Of a DNA stretch of 64,000 nt, positions 17,291 to 24,700 are shown piece by piece. Numbering within the stretch: the stretch's first letter is position 1; each line of letters begins with the position of its first letter. The translations under genes were made by a program, and so were the position numbers. The DNA comes from Taibaiella chishuiensis (lineage in GTDB: Bacteria > Bacteroidota > Bacteroidia > Chitinophagales > Chitinophagaceae), in the NCBI RefSeq assembly GCF_003014535.1, contig NZ_PYGD01000001.1:1717508-1781507 (forward strand), read 5' to 3'. The notes under the pieces were generated by a model. That model had not been told where the DNA came from, ran no database searches, and saw nothing but the letters and a program-made list of their open reading frames with translations.

Positions 17291-17606
17291 TAATTATGAA
17301 AATGAAGACTATTACACCTGGTCGTAGGGGTCCGCTACGGCATTTTTTTATCACTCTAATCTGGTCTTAGCCTTCCTGTCGACTTTCGTAAATCTTCTTT
17401 TTGTAAAGATACTCTATTTTTGATGCATTATTATTAATTTTTATTAAATATAAATATTGTTTAATTTTATTTAACTATTTATTCGTTTTTGCTTTTTGAA
17501 TAAAGCTTTTGTAGCGGACTACTGCTGTGCGCTGGTTGTGTCAAAACTACTATCGTGATATTTAATGCTATCAGATTTACATCGCCCGCGAGACTTGTGT
17601 TCTCAT

Positions 17607-17637
17607 TTTGTGAACTTTTGTAAAATACCTATCTTTG
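17607..17637 (+). promoter_or_regulatory. Promoter of higBA, abutting the start codon
   Basis: TTTG (17607-17610), 19-bp spacer, TATCTTTG (17630-17637): an exact Bacteroidota consensus. The toxin ATG begins only 2 nt after it, so transcription would begin at or within a base or so of the start codon (leaderless mRNA). Confidence 0.65.
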
Positions 17638-17639
17638 AT

Positions 17640-17972
17640 ATGAATGTTCATTTAATAAGAAAAGAGACCATTGAAGCTTATACTAAAAAGAACGCTTCAG
17701 GTAGAACTGGCTTTAACGAATGGTGTGTAAAACTGAAATACGCAGATTGGCACAAGCCGGAAGATATGCAGGCAACATATCCGGGTACGGATTTACTGGG
17801 GAACGGTTCGAACAGGGCCGTATTTAATATCGGGGGTAACAAGTACAGGATGATTGGCAAATATGGTTTTGGTGCAAGCGAGGTACATCTTTTCATCTGT
17901 TGGATCGGAACGCATGCCGAATATGATAAGCTTTGTAAGGCGGGGCTACAATATACCGTCAGCAACCACTAA
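17640..17972 (+). CDS. higB: HigB-family mRNA interferase toxin
   Basis: 110 residues from the ATG at 17640. The RelE-superfamily HigB signature is clear: 'NEWCVKLKYADWHKPEDM', 'NRAVFNIGGNKYRMI' and the C-terminal 'CWIGTHAEYDKL'. Such toxins cut mRNA at the ribosome until neutralised by HigA. Toxin-first order is typical of higBA. The last codons and stop (17950-17971) are duplicated in tandem just beyond the stop, so the C-terminal 'YTVSNH' may be an addition relative to relatives that end near 'DKI'. A longer ORF starting at 17565 would read through the promoter and is rejected. Confidence 0.9.
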   Translation: MNVHLIRKETIEAYTKKNASGRTGFNEWCVKLKYADWHKPEDMQATYPGTDLLGNGSNRAVFNIGGNKYRMIGKYGFGASEVHLFICWIGTHAEYDKLCKAGLQYTVSNH

Positions 17973-17993
17973 ATATACCGTCAGCAGCCACTA
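17950..17993 (+). repeat. 22-bp tandem duplication at the toxin stop codon
   Basis: AATATACCGTCAGCAACCACTA occurs twice head to tail (17950-17971 and 17972-17993; quoted unit spans those positions) with one base difference. It repeats the last six codons and stop of higB within the higB-higA spacer. Confidence 0.85.
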
Positions 17994-18004
17994 AAAAAAC
18001 AAAA

Positions 18005-18463
18005 ATGAAAACACCGGAAGCAATATTGAAATATAAGGTTATAAGTAGCAAACGGCAATACCGGGAATATTGTAATGCCCTTGAGCAACTTGTATTTTCC
18101 AGGGTTAAAGACAGGGATACGAAAGATGAAATTGCATTACTGACGCTGCTTATTGAAAAATGGGATGCGGAACATGCTACTACCGCAGATTTAGACCCAA
18201 TAGCATTGCTGCATGCGCTTATTAAGGATCATGACTTAAAGGCTAAAGACCTGGCGGATATGCTGGGGATGAGCAAAGGTTATATATCGGATATCCTGCA
18301 CTACAAAAAGGGGCTTTCCAAGGAAGTGATCAGGAAATTAGCCGCTCATTTTAAAGTGGCCCAGGAAGCCTTTAACCGGCCTTATCAATTGGCCGTTACG
18401 GGAAATGCACATTTGAGCAAAGCCAAGGGCATAAATACGAAAAAGAAACTGGCGGTAGCCTGA
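18005..18463 (+). CDS. higA: HigA-type antitoxin with helix-turn-helix
   Basis: 152 residues. N-terminal helical region, then a Cro/C1-type HTH at about 85-125: 'LKAKDLADMLGMSKGYISDIL' spans residues 78-98 and 'SKEVIRKLAAHFKVAQEAF' follows. It would bind HigB and repress the operon. It lies 32 bp after the toxin stop. The basic C-terminal tail (NTKKKLAVA) is not conserved as far as I know. Confidence 0.88.
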   Translation: MKTPEAILKYKVISSKRQYREYCNALEQLVFSRVKDRDTKDEIALLTLLIEKWDAEHATTADLDPIALLHALIKDHDLKAKDLADMLGMSKGYISDILHYKKGLSKEVIRKLAAHFKVAQEAFNRPYQLAVTGNAHLSKAKGINTKKKLAVA

Positions 18464-18494
18464 TCTGGTAGCAGCGTCACCCTGGGCCCTCAAA

Positions 18495-18653
18495 CTGGTC
18501 GGCCGATTTTCGTCGCGATGGCTACAGTAAGGGACGTTGCGCGTGGGTGACAGTTTATCTGGTCGGTATAGATACGCATTTGATGCTATTTACTGCTGTT
18601 GTTGCCTGTCTTCCGCAGGGGCCCTTTGCAGCAGACCCTGCGGGCACATCCAA
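18495..18653 (+). repeat. Distant fourth copy of the 1864-2614 repeat
   Basis: The sequence from GGTCGGCCGATTTTCG to CTGCGGGCACATCC matches the inner part of the tandem units at 1.9-2.6 kb, 16 kb away. The hairpin (18613-18643) keeps an 8-bp stem CCGCAGGG / CCCTGCGG, although its loop has changed. It lacks the Sel1 3' end, so this inner part is the mobile or conserved core. Confidence 0.8.
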
Positions 18654-18661
18654 AAGACGAA

Positions 18662-18728
18662 CTGCTATAACCTTTGCTTGTCCTTTAGGAGAATAGATGT
18701 TGTTGGTGACAACACCAACAAGGGCAGG
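18662..18728 (+). repeat. Isolated GTTGGTG hairpin element
   Basis: Same leader (GCTATAACCTT, TGTCCTTTAGGA, AATAGAT) and palindrome core (18702-18719) as the cluster at 16.9-17.3 kb. It directly follows the fourth copy of the larger repeat. The 18464-18857 stretch holds these two repeats and the terminator, with no gene. Confidence 0.8.
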
Positions 18729-18808
18729 GAGAAAAGTCGCGCACGATAAGAGTGCCGGCCAGCGCCGGTTTGGCAGGTGTCCTGCTCTCTGCTCCCCCTT
18801 AAAACAAA

Positions 18809-18840
18809 ACGCCGGGCGAAGTATAAAACCTGCCCGGCGT
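18809..18840 (-). terminator. Terminator of the nitroreductase gene
   Basis: 9-bp stem ACGCCGGGC / GCCCGGCGT with a 14-nt loop. On the minus strand it is followed by TTTTGTTTT. Confidence 0.7.
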
Positions 18841-18857
18841 GTCCTGTTTTTTTTAAA

Positions 18858-19490
18858 TTAAGCAATCTCGGTTGCGAATGCTTCTTTGGATACCCGTACT
18901 TTTTTAAGGTTCACCAACCAGTCGTTGCTCTCGTCCCGGTAACCGATAGGCAGGATCACCGCGCTTTTCAATCCTTGTTGTGGCAGACCGAGCAGTTCAT
19001 CCAGTTTTGCGTTGTCAAAGCCTTCCATCGGGGTTGCGTCTACCTTTTGTTCTGCTGCGGCAGCAATAGCCATACCAAACGAAATATAGGCCTGCTTGGC
19101 GCTGTGGCTTTCCTGCCATGTTTTCCCTAAGGGCTCATACATACTGAGCAGCATCTTCTTATAGTCATCCATCGTGTTGGTGGGCAAACCCCTTTCCCGG
19201 GTCGTCCGTACAAACACATCGTCTATTCTTGCCTCACTATAACCATCCCAGGCGGCCCATACCAGCAGGTGAGAACAATCCGTGATCTGGCTTTGGTCAA
19301 AAGAAAAGGCCCTGATCTGCTCCAGCTTTTCCTTGTCGCTGATCACGAAAATTTTATAGGGCTGTAAACCCGAAGAGGAGGGCGCAAAACGGGCTGCCTC
19401 CAATATGTAATCCAGTTTTTCCTGCGGAACTTTTTGTCCGTTCATTTTTTTCGTAGCATAACGCCACTTCAGATCTTCTAATAATGCCAT
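18858..19490 (-). CDS. Nitroreductase-family NAD(P)H-dependent oxidoreductase
   Basis: 210 residues. FMN-dependent nitroreductase fold of the NfsB-like group: 'RYATKKMNGQKVP', 'EAARFAPSSSGLQPYKIFVI' (FMN and substrate site), 'SAKQAYISFGMAIAAAAEQ' and 'AVILPIGYRDESNDW'. It probably reduces quinones or nitro compounds in the cytoplasm. It is divergent from a HxlR regulator at 19593 that should respond to electrophiles or thiol stress, as in the YodB/nitroreductase pairs of Firmicutes. Substrate not deducible. Confidence 0.9.
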   Translation of the reverse strand: MALLEDLKWRYATKKMNGQKVPQEKLDYILEAARFAPSSSGLQPYKIFVISDKEKLEQIRAFSFDQSQITDCSHLLVWAAWDGYSEARIDDVFVRTTRERGLPTNTMDDYKKMLLSMYEPLGKTWQESHSAKQAYISFGMAIAAAAEQKVDATPMEGFDNAKLDELLGLPQQGLKSAVILPIGYRDESNDWLVNLKKVRVSKEAFATEIA

Positions 19491-19550
19491 ACTGCAAATT
19501 TTTAATTAGATAGGCAAAATTAGGATGCAATTGTTTATTTTTGATACCTG

Positions 19551-19590
19551 GTAACAAAAAGTAACAGTAACTTTTGGGTAACCTGGTAAC
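19551..19590. promoter_or_regulatory. Cluster of five GTAAC motifs, probable HxlR operator
   Basis: GTAAC occurs at 19551, 19561, 19567, 19578 and 19586, within 40 bp ending just before the hxlR ATG and in the divergent region with the nitroreductase gene. The spacing suggests binding of one or two HxlR dimers that control both genes. Confidence 0.5.
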
Positions 19591-19592
19591 TT

Positions 19593-19946
19593 ATGGCGAA
19601 ACTTAAATTTGCAAACGAGGAATGCAAAAAGCATATCATGGCGGTGCACGATGCTATGGATCTGCTGAACGGTAAATGGAAGATATCCATTATCGGGGTA
19701 TTATGCTACCACGGGAAAAGGCGTTTTTCCGATATCCTGGGCGATATCAATGGCATATCCAACAAGATGCTGAGCAAAGAGCTGAAGGATCTTGAAATGA
19801 ACCAGCTCGTCAAACGCATGGTGCTGGATACGCAGCCGGTAACGGTCGAATATACCCTTACCGAATACGGGCGGGAACTGAAGACGGTGATCAATCATTT
19901 GTCGGACTGGGGCACGAAACACCGGATAAAAATTATCGGTAAATAA
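19593..19946 (+). CDS. HxlR-family transcriptional regulator, second copy
   Basis: 117 residues. HxlR winged helix: 'MAVHDAMDLLNGKWKISIIG', 'RRFSDILGDINGISNKMLSK', wing 'VLDTQPVTVEYTLTEYG'. The N-terminal Cys11 (NEECKKH) matches the redox-sensing cysteine of YodB/HypR-type members. It should control the divergent nitroreductase. The final 110 bp (19837-19946) recur, about 89% identical, after the histidine kinase gene at 23074-23183. Confidence 0.9.
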   Translation: MAKLKFANEECKKHIMAVHDAMDLLNGKWKISIIGVLCYHGKRRFSDILGDINGISNKMLSKELKDLEMNQLVKRMVLDTQPVTVEYTLTEYGRELKTVINHLSDWGTKHRIKIIGK

Positions 19947-19971
19947 GTTACGGGTAAGCCGCCGTTAACCG

Positions 19972-19998
19972 GCCGCTCCTTTAAACGAAGAGAGCGGC
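19972..19998 (+). other. Weak hairpin downstream of hxlR
   Basis: 7-bp stem GCCGCTC / GAGCGGC without a clear T-run. The rest of 19947-20178 shows no gene. Confidence 0.3.
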
Positions 19999-20178
19999 TT
20001 ACTTAGCGGAACGCTTGCCTGGTAAGGCATACCGGGCTGCCTTTCAGGCCGTCTATCCTGCCTGAGGCATCCAGATGTACATCGCCGGTTGTTATTGAAC
20101 TTTTTTGTATCCCCGAAGTTATGGTTCTCATCGCCAGGCAGGTCGCCGCCGGATAAACACCACTGAAATAATTTTTTT

Positions 20179-23079
20179 TTGAAACAGACAGAAGAAAAAT
20201 ACCAGGCCCTTTTTAATTCCATCGATGAGGGCTTTCATATCAGCGAACTGATATACGATGAGGCCGGGAACGTAATGGACTGGCGTTTCCTGGAAGTAAA
20301 CGCTGCCTTTGAACGGCAGACGGGGCTTTACGATATCGTAGGCAAACTGGGCAGCGAGGTTGCTCCCGATTCGGAAAGTTATTGGCTTGAGGCTTATGAC
20401 CGGGTAATAAAAACGGGCGAACCACTGCGCGTGGAAAATTACAATGGGGCAACGGGACGATGGTATTCGGCCTATGCATCGCCGGCCGGCGATGCCGACC
20501 AGCGCCAGTTCCTGGTAGTGTTTGCAGATATAACCGAGCGTAAAAAAGCAGAAGAAGTGCTGCTGCAACACAAAGAACGGGCCGATTTTGCACTTAACCT
20601 GAGCGATGCCTTGCGCGACCTGTCAGACGCCGGAGCAATCCGGGCATTTGTAGCGCAGTTTTCGTTGAACTACTTCGGGGCGGACCGTTGCTTTTTTTGT
20701 GAACTGACCGCTACCGGCGCCCTTATCCGGCAGGATGCATGCAGGGACGGCCTGCACTCCGTGGCAGGCGTTTATGCGCTAAACGGCTATAGCAGGCTCC
20801 AGGCCATTATAGACGAGGGGCTTCCCTTTATCGTGCATGATGTGAACAGCGATGACCGGGTGGATGAATCCTTACGGCAGTTGTGCGCCGGGGCTGATAT
20901 TGGTTCTTTGCTCCATATCCCGGTGTTCAAAGCGGGCGGGGTTGCGGGTATGCTCTGTGTAATTCAAAGCCAGCCCCGACGGTGGACCGCGCATGAGATA
21001 GTTCTGGCCCGGGAAGCGGCTGAAAGAAGCTGGGCCGCTTTGGAACGTAATAGTGTAGCGGCACGTCTACGGGTATCTGAAGAGAAATACCGGAACCTGT
21101 TCAACTCTATCGATACCGGCTTCTGTATTATCGAAGTCCTGTTTGATAAAACGGACCATCCCTATGATTACCGCTTCCTGGAAGCGAATGCCGCATTTGA
21201 AAGACATACCGGCTTACGAGACGTTATAGGCAAAACCATACGCGAGTTTGCCCCGGCGCACGAAGCACACTGGTTCGAGATTTATGGGCGTATTGCGCGT
21301 ACAGGTATACCGGAGCGGTTCGAAAATGTAGCAGCAGCCATCGGGTTTTATTACGAGGTATATGCGTTCCGTGTCGATGCGGCAGCGGAAAACCAGGTTT
21401 GCGTCATGTTCCATGATATTACAGAACGCAGGCGCAGGGAATCGGACAACGCTTTCCTTGAAGAAATAGACCAGGAGTTGGCCAGGCTTACCCTTCCGGG
21501 CGACATTATAAAAATGGTAGGCGAACGTCTGGGCGCCTACATGCAGGTTGATCTTTGTGTTTTCGGGGATATAGATGAATCATGCGCAACCGTCTCTGTG
21601 CTTATGGCCTGGAGCAAATCGCCGCTGCCGGGGCTGATGGAGCAGCATACCTATACCCTGGAAGCTTACGCCACAACGGAATTTATACAGGCCTGCAAGC
21701 TAGGCGAAGCGGTTGCCATCCGTGATACTGCTACGGACGGAAAGGTACCTGCAGGCGCATGGGAACGGCTACGCACCGGCGCCTGGCTTACCATTCCTTT
21801 TCATCACGATAAACGCTGGGCCGGTTTTATTTCTGTATCTGAAGCTGCGCCACGCGATTGGCGCAGCGACGAAACGGAACTTGTCCGTGCCATTGCCGAC
21901 CGCGTATTCCCCCGTATAGAGCGCGCCCGGGCCGAAGAGGCCCTACGGCAGGCGAATAGGCATAAAGATGCTTTCCTCGCTATGCTGGCCCATGAACTGC
22001 GTAACCCAATGGCGGCTATTTACAACGGTTTACAGTTGTTGGCCCCGGTGCAGCAGGAGGGTGAAGCGGCAGCCGGACCGGCGGATCATGCGATATGGGA
22101 GATGCTGGGCCGCCAGACACAACACCTGATGCGCATGGTAGACGACCTGCTGGATGTTAACCGTATCAGCCATGGTAAGATAACGTTGCGTAAGGAACCA
22201 ACCGACTTAACGGAACTGGTGGCACAGGCGGTGTCATCAGTAAAAGAGGCATTCCAACACGAAGGGCGGGCCTTAGAAGTAGGGCTTCCGGCTGCTGCGC
22301 TATGGCTGGATGGTGATGCTGCCCGGTTGATACAGGTTGTGACGAACCTGCTGACGAATGGCCTTCGCTATACAGGAGCAGGTGGTTGCGTATGGTTGAC
22401 CCTACAGCAAAGAGTTAACGGGGCGGGTAAATCCGAAGCCGTTTTACAGGTACAGGACAATGGCATCGGTCTTGCAGAGGATCAGTTGCTCTCCATTTTC
22501 GACATGTTTGCCCAGGCGGATAATGCGCTGGCAAGGCCCAACAGCGGGTTAGGATTGGGTCTGACCCTTGTAAAACAACTTGTGCTCCTGCATGGGGGAC
22601 AGGTAGAAGCACAAAGCGCCGGACCGGGTAAAGGCAGCACCTTTCTCGTTATCCTTCCAATTACGGAGAAGGTTGATGCCCTCCACCGGCAGCCGGAAGC
22701 AACCGGGAGCAGCGGCAAGGCAACAGCATCTATACTGATAATCGACGACAATGCAGATGCTGCACACACACTTAGGATGTTGCTGGAACGGAGAGGATAC
22801 GGTGCGCATACCTGTAATAGCGGCGCGAGGGGTATTGACGCGTTCCGGCGTATGCGGCCCGATGTTATCCTGCTGGATATCAGCATGCCCGACCTGGATG
22901 GTTTTGCTACCTGTAAGATCCTGCGTGAACAGCCCGGGGGTAAAGACGTAACGATCTTCGCACTGACGGGTTATGGCCAGCAGGGGGACCGGGAACAAGC
23001 CCGGGAGGCGGGTTTCGACGAGTTACTGGTAAAGCCGGTGGAGCTTGCGATATTGTATAAGCTACTGGCTGAGCGGTAA
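20179..23079 (+). CDS. Hybrid sensor histidine kinase (PAS-GAF-PAS-GAF-HisKA-HATPase-REC)
   Basis: 966 residues, no signal peptide or membrane segment, so cytosolic. PAS at about 5-125, GAF at 130-295, second PAS at 300-420, GAF at 425-590, HisKA with phospho-acceptor His605 in 'MLAHELRNPMAAI', HATPase with 'GLGLGLTLVKQL', and a C-terminal receiver with Asp900 in 'VILLDISMPDLDG'. The two PAS domains resemble each other ('YRFLEANAAFERHTGL' against 'WRFLEVNAAFERQTGL'), an internal duplication. The start is a TTG inside a T9 run, without a clear ribosome site, so the N-terminus is uncertain. Its stop codon lies in a sequence copied from hxlR. The downstream partner is not evident. Confidence 0.88.
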   Translation: MKQTEEKYQALFNSIDEGFHISELIYDEAGNVMDWRFLEVNAAFERQTGLYDIVGKLGSEVAPDSESYWLEAYDRVIKTGEPLRVENYNGATGRWYSAYASPAGDADQRQFLVVFADITERKKAEEVLLQHKERADFALNLSDALRDLSDAGAIRAFVAQFSLNYFGADRCFFCELTATGALIRQDACRDGLHSVAGVYALNGYSRLQAIIDEGLPFIVHDVNSDDRVDESLRQLCAGADIGSLLHIPVFKAGGVAGMLCVIQSQPRRWTAHEIVLAREAAERSWAALERNSVAARLRVSEEKYRNLFNSIDTGFCIIEVLFDKTDHPYDYRFLEANAAFERHTGLRDVIGKTIREFAPAHEAHWFEIYGRIARTGIPERFENVAAAIGFYYEVYAFRVDAAAENQVCVMFHDITERRRRESDNAFLEEIDQELARLTLPGDIIKMVGERLGAYMQVDLCVFGDIDESCATVSVLMAWSKSPLPGLMEQHTYTLEAYATTEFIQACKLGEAVAIRDTATDGKVPAGAWERLRTGAWLTIPFHHDKRWAGFISVSEAAPRDWRSDETELVRAIADRVFPRIERARAEEALRQANRHKDAFLAMLAHELRNPMAAIYNGLQLLAPVQQEGEAAAGPADHAIWEMLGRQTQHLMRMVDDLLDVNRISHGKITLRKEPTDLTELVAQAVSSVKEAFQHEGRALEVGLPAAALWLDGDAARLIQVVTNLLTNGLRYTGAGGCVWLTLQQRVNGAGKSEAVLQVQDNGIGLAEDQLLSIFDMFAQADNALARPNSGLGLGLTLVKQLVLLHGGQVEAQSAGPGKGSTFLVILPITEKVDALHRQPEATGSSGKATASILIIDDNADAAHTLRMLLERRGYGAHTCNSGARGIDAFRRMRPDVILLDISMPDLDGFATCKILREQPGGKDVTIFALTGYGQQGDREQAREAGFDELLVKPVELAILYKLLAER

Positions 23080-23183
23080 CGGTCGAATATAGCGTTGCCG
23101 AATATGGGCTGGCGTTGAAGACCGTGATCCATCATCTGTCGGACCGGGGCACGAAACACCGGATAAAAATTATCGGTAAATAA
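23074..23183 (+). pseudogene. 3' remnant of an hxlR gene after the kinase
   Basis: 110 bp matching 19837-19946, the last 36 codons of the upstream hxlR, at about 89% identity (12 differences counted). It lacks the HTH. The kinase reading frame enters it and stops at once, in a different frame. The divergence suggests a relic of a separate hxlR paralogue rather than a very recent copy. To 23281 I see nothing else. Confidence 0.8.
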
Positions 23184-23281
23184 CCTGCGGGAAAGTAGCA
23201 TGGGCCGGGGCGTATAGCCTTAACGAAGCACCCGTGTTTTAAATACCTCTGCGTATCTATCGGTAATTATGCTCCTAAGCG

Positions 23282-23641
23282 TTATTGCTGTGTGACTGCT
23301 TTTAAAAACATACTTATCTCATCGTCCACATTGCCCTTGTATCTTTCGATGGCAGCAACAATACTACCGTCTCTTAAGTAAACAAGCTCTCCCCTGCCAT
23401 GACTTATAAAGTTATACCGTTGTGCAAACAATTGGTAGGCCGCGGTATCGATATCATAGATATAAAGCGGGCTGCCCGGGTCGCGCTCTTCCAGGTGTTT
23501 TAAAAAAGACTTTAAGATCATATAACTACTGCTCCATGAAGGATAGCAGAAGACCAGGCCGTTTTCCGGAACCTCTTTGCTATTCACAACATAGTTGCGA
23601 AAGCCGGACTGCGTCAATATTTCCTTTAAATAATCGGGCAT
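23282..23641 (-). CDS. Small thioredoxin-like protein without CxxC
   Basis: 119 residues, no signal peptide. The order of strands and the phrases 'LVFCYPSWSSSYMILKSFL' and 'LYIYDIDTAAYQLFAQRYN' followed by 'ELVYLRDGSIV' look like a thioredoxin fold, with CYPSWSSS in place of the WCxxC site and YLRDGSIV like the F-x-DG strand. With no second cysteine it is unlikely to be a redox catalyst. It lies 40 bp after a CcmE-like gene and probably forms one operon with it. The family assignment is tentative. Confidence 0.6.
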   Translation of the reverse strand: MPDYLKEILTQSGFRNYVVNSKEVPENGLVFCYPSWSSSYMILKSFLKHLEERDPGSPLYIYDIDTAAYQLFAQRYNFISHGRGELVYLRDGSIVAAIERYKGNVDDEISMFLKAVTQQ

Positions 23642-23681
23642 GTTTATCGTGCTTGATATTCCTGGTGTTGCTGCTCCGGTA

Positions 23682-24029
23682 TTACCCGCGTATCCTTACC
23701 TGGTTGCAATAAAAAAACTCCTGTTGTATATAGCCGGTAATGACCAATTGCTTTGACTTTGCAAATTCGGCAGGTGGCGGTCCCTGCAGCACTACCTTAC
23801 ACGAGGTGCCATTTTTATCGCGGGCCGTAAAGATAAAATGGTCCGGCACGGCAGTATCGAAATGCGCGGGTTGCAGGGTATCCAATATGCCGATCACCTG
23901 GAAAGAGCTACCCGGGCTTTGCCTGGCTGAGGTAAATGTTGCGTAGGTGCTGATCTTTCCGAACAGCGCTACGATAAGGGCAATGCCCGTAGCAACGAGC
24001 AACAGGATGAGCATACTGCTTTTCTTCAT
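23682..24029 (-). CDS. CcmE-like protein with shortened C-terminus
   Basis: 115 residues. An N-terminal membrane anchor (6-24) is followed by an OB-fold like that of the haem chaperone CcmE of Bacteroidota: 'FGKISTYATFTSAR', 'FQVIGILD', 'DHFIFTARDKNGTSCKVVLQG', 'QLVITGYIQQEFF'. The usual ending that carries the haem-attachment region is missing; the protein stops after 'YCNQVRIRG'. A 7-base homopolymer (23711-23717) sits just before the divergent end, so a frameshift is possible. It may have lost haem binding or have a different role. Confidence 0.65.
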   Translation of the reverse strand: MKKSSMLILLLVATGIALIVALFGKISTYATFTSARQSPGSSFQVIGILDTLQPAHFDTAVPDHFIFTARDKNGTSCKVVLQGPPPAEFAKSKQLVITGYIQQEFFYCNQVRIRG

Positions 24030-24098
24030 CAGCTGGGGTTAAGACAGGCAAAAATAATAAAACTCCCGGCCTCCGGGGCAAGATGCCGGAATAAGTGG

Positions 24099-24674
24099 CT
24101 AGACGGCTTGAGGCTTCAGGCGTTGCAGGTAATACTTTGCCGTATCGCTGAGCAGCACCAGCGCAGCCCCGAGCAGCGCAGCGTCTTTAAGTACGAGCCT
24201 GCCCCGGCCCGAGAGAAAAGGGAATCCCGTATCCTTGTCGCCCAAAGCCGGTACCCAGCTTTCCGGTGTGGTAACCAGGAAGGACAAGGTGCCCAGCGTC
24301 ATCAAAAAGATGAATGCCGTGCCGATCATACTCCATACCGGCGTTACTGTATACATAAGCGGCGCCAAACCCAGGATGACCAGGAATATACCCAGGCCTT
24401 TCGAAAAGCCATAGGTATTGTTTTGCTCATGCCAGCTGTGGTTGCCGGCAATGAGCTCGCCTTCCTTGTTCATATGCGTTTTGTAACCGGCGGGATGATT
24501 GTAGAAGAACGACATAAAAGGGCTGTTGGCTACAAAGGGTACGATACCGTCGGCTTCATAGTTAAAGAATTTGAGCCCGCCGATCCACAGGAATATAATG
24601 GCTACAGCAACCCGCAGCAATTTTTTGCCCGCGCCTTCCATACCCGCCAGGGCCCTTATAATCTTATGTTTCAT
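24099..24674 (-). CDS. DUF417 (YkgB/RclC-like) inner-membrane protein
   Basis: 191 residues from the ATG at 24674. The DUF417 hallmark 'IIFLWIGGLKFFNYEADGIV' and 'PFVANSPFMSFFY' is near-consensus. Four hydrophobic segments are evident (about 20-38, 92-110, 118-138, 163-180). The E. coli member RclC acts in reactive chlorine resistance; the function here is unproven. It starts 26 bp after the esterase gene, in the same operon. Confidence 0.85.
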   Translation of the reverse strand: MKHKIIRALAGMEGAGKKLLRVAVAIIFLWIGGLKFFNYEADGIVPFVANSPFMSFFYNHPAGYKTHMNKEGELIAGNHSWHEQNNTYGFSKGLGIFLVILGLAPLMYTVTPVWSMIGTAFIFLMTLGTLSFLVTTPESWVPALGDKDTGFPFLSGRGRLVLKDAALLGAALVLLSDTAKYYLQRLKPQAV

Positions 24675-24700
24675 GAAAAATAAATAGCCTGGTTGATAAT

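Noticed and set aside
18480..18860. Insertion sequence remnant
   Set aside because: No terminal inverted repeats or transposase frame; the sequence is explained by two non-coding repeat families.
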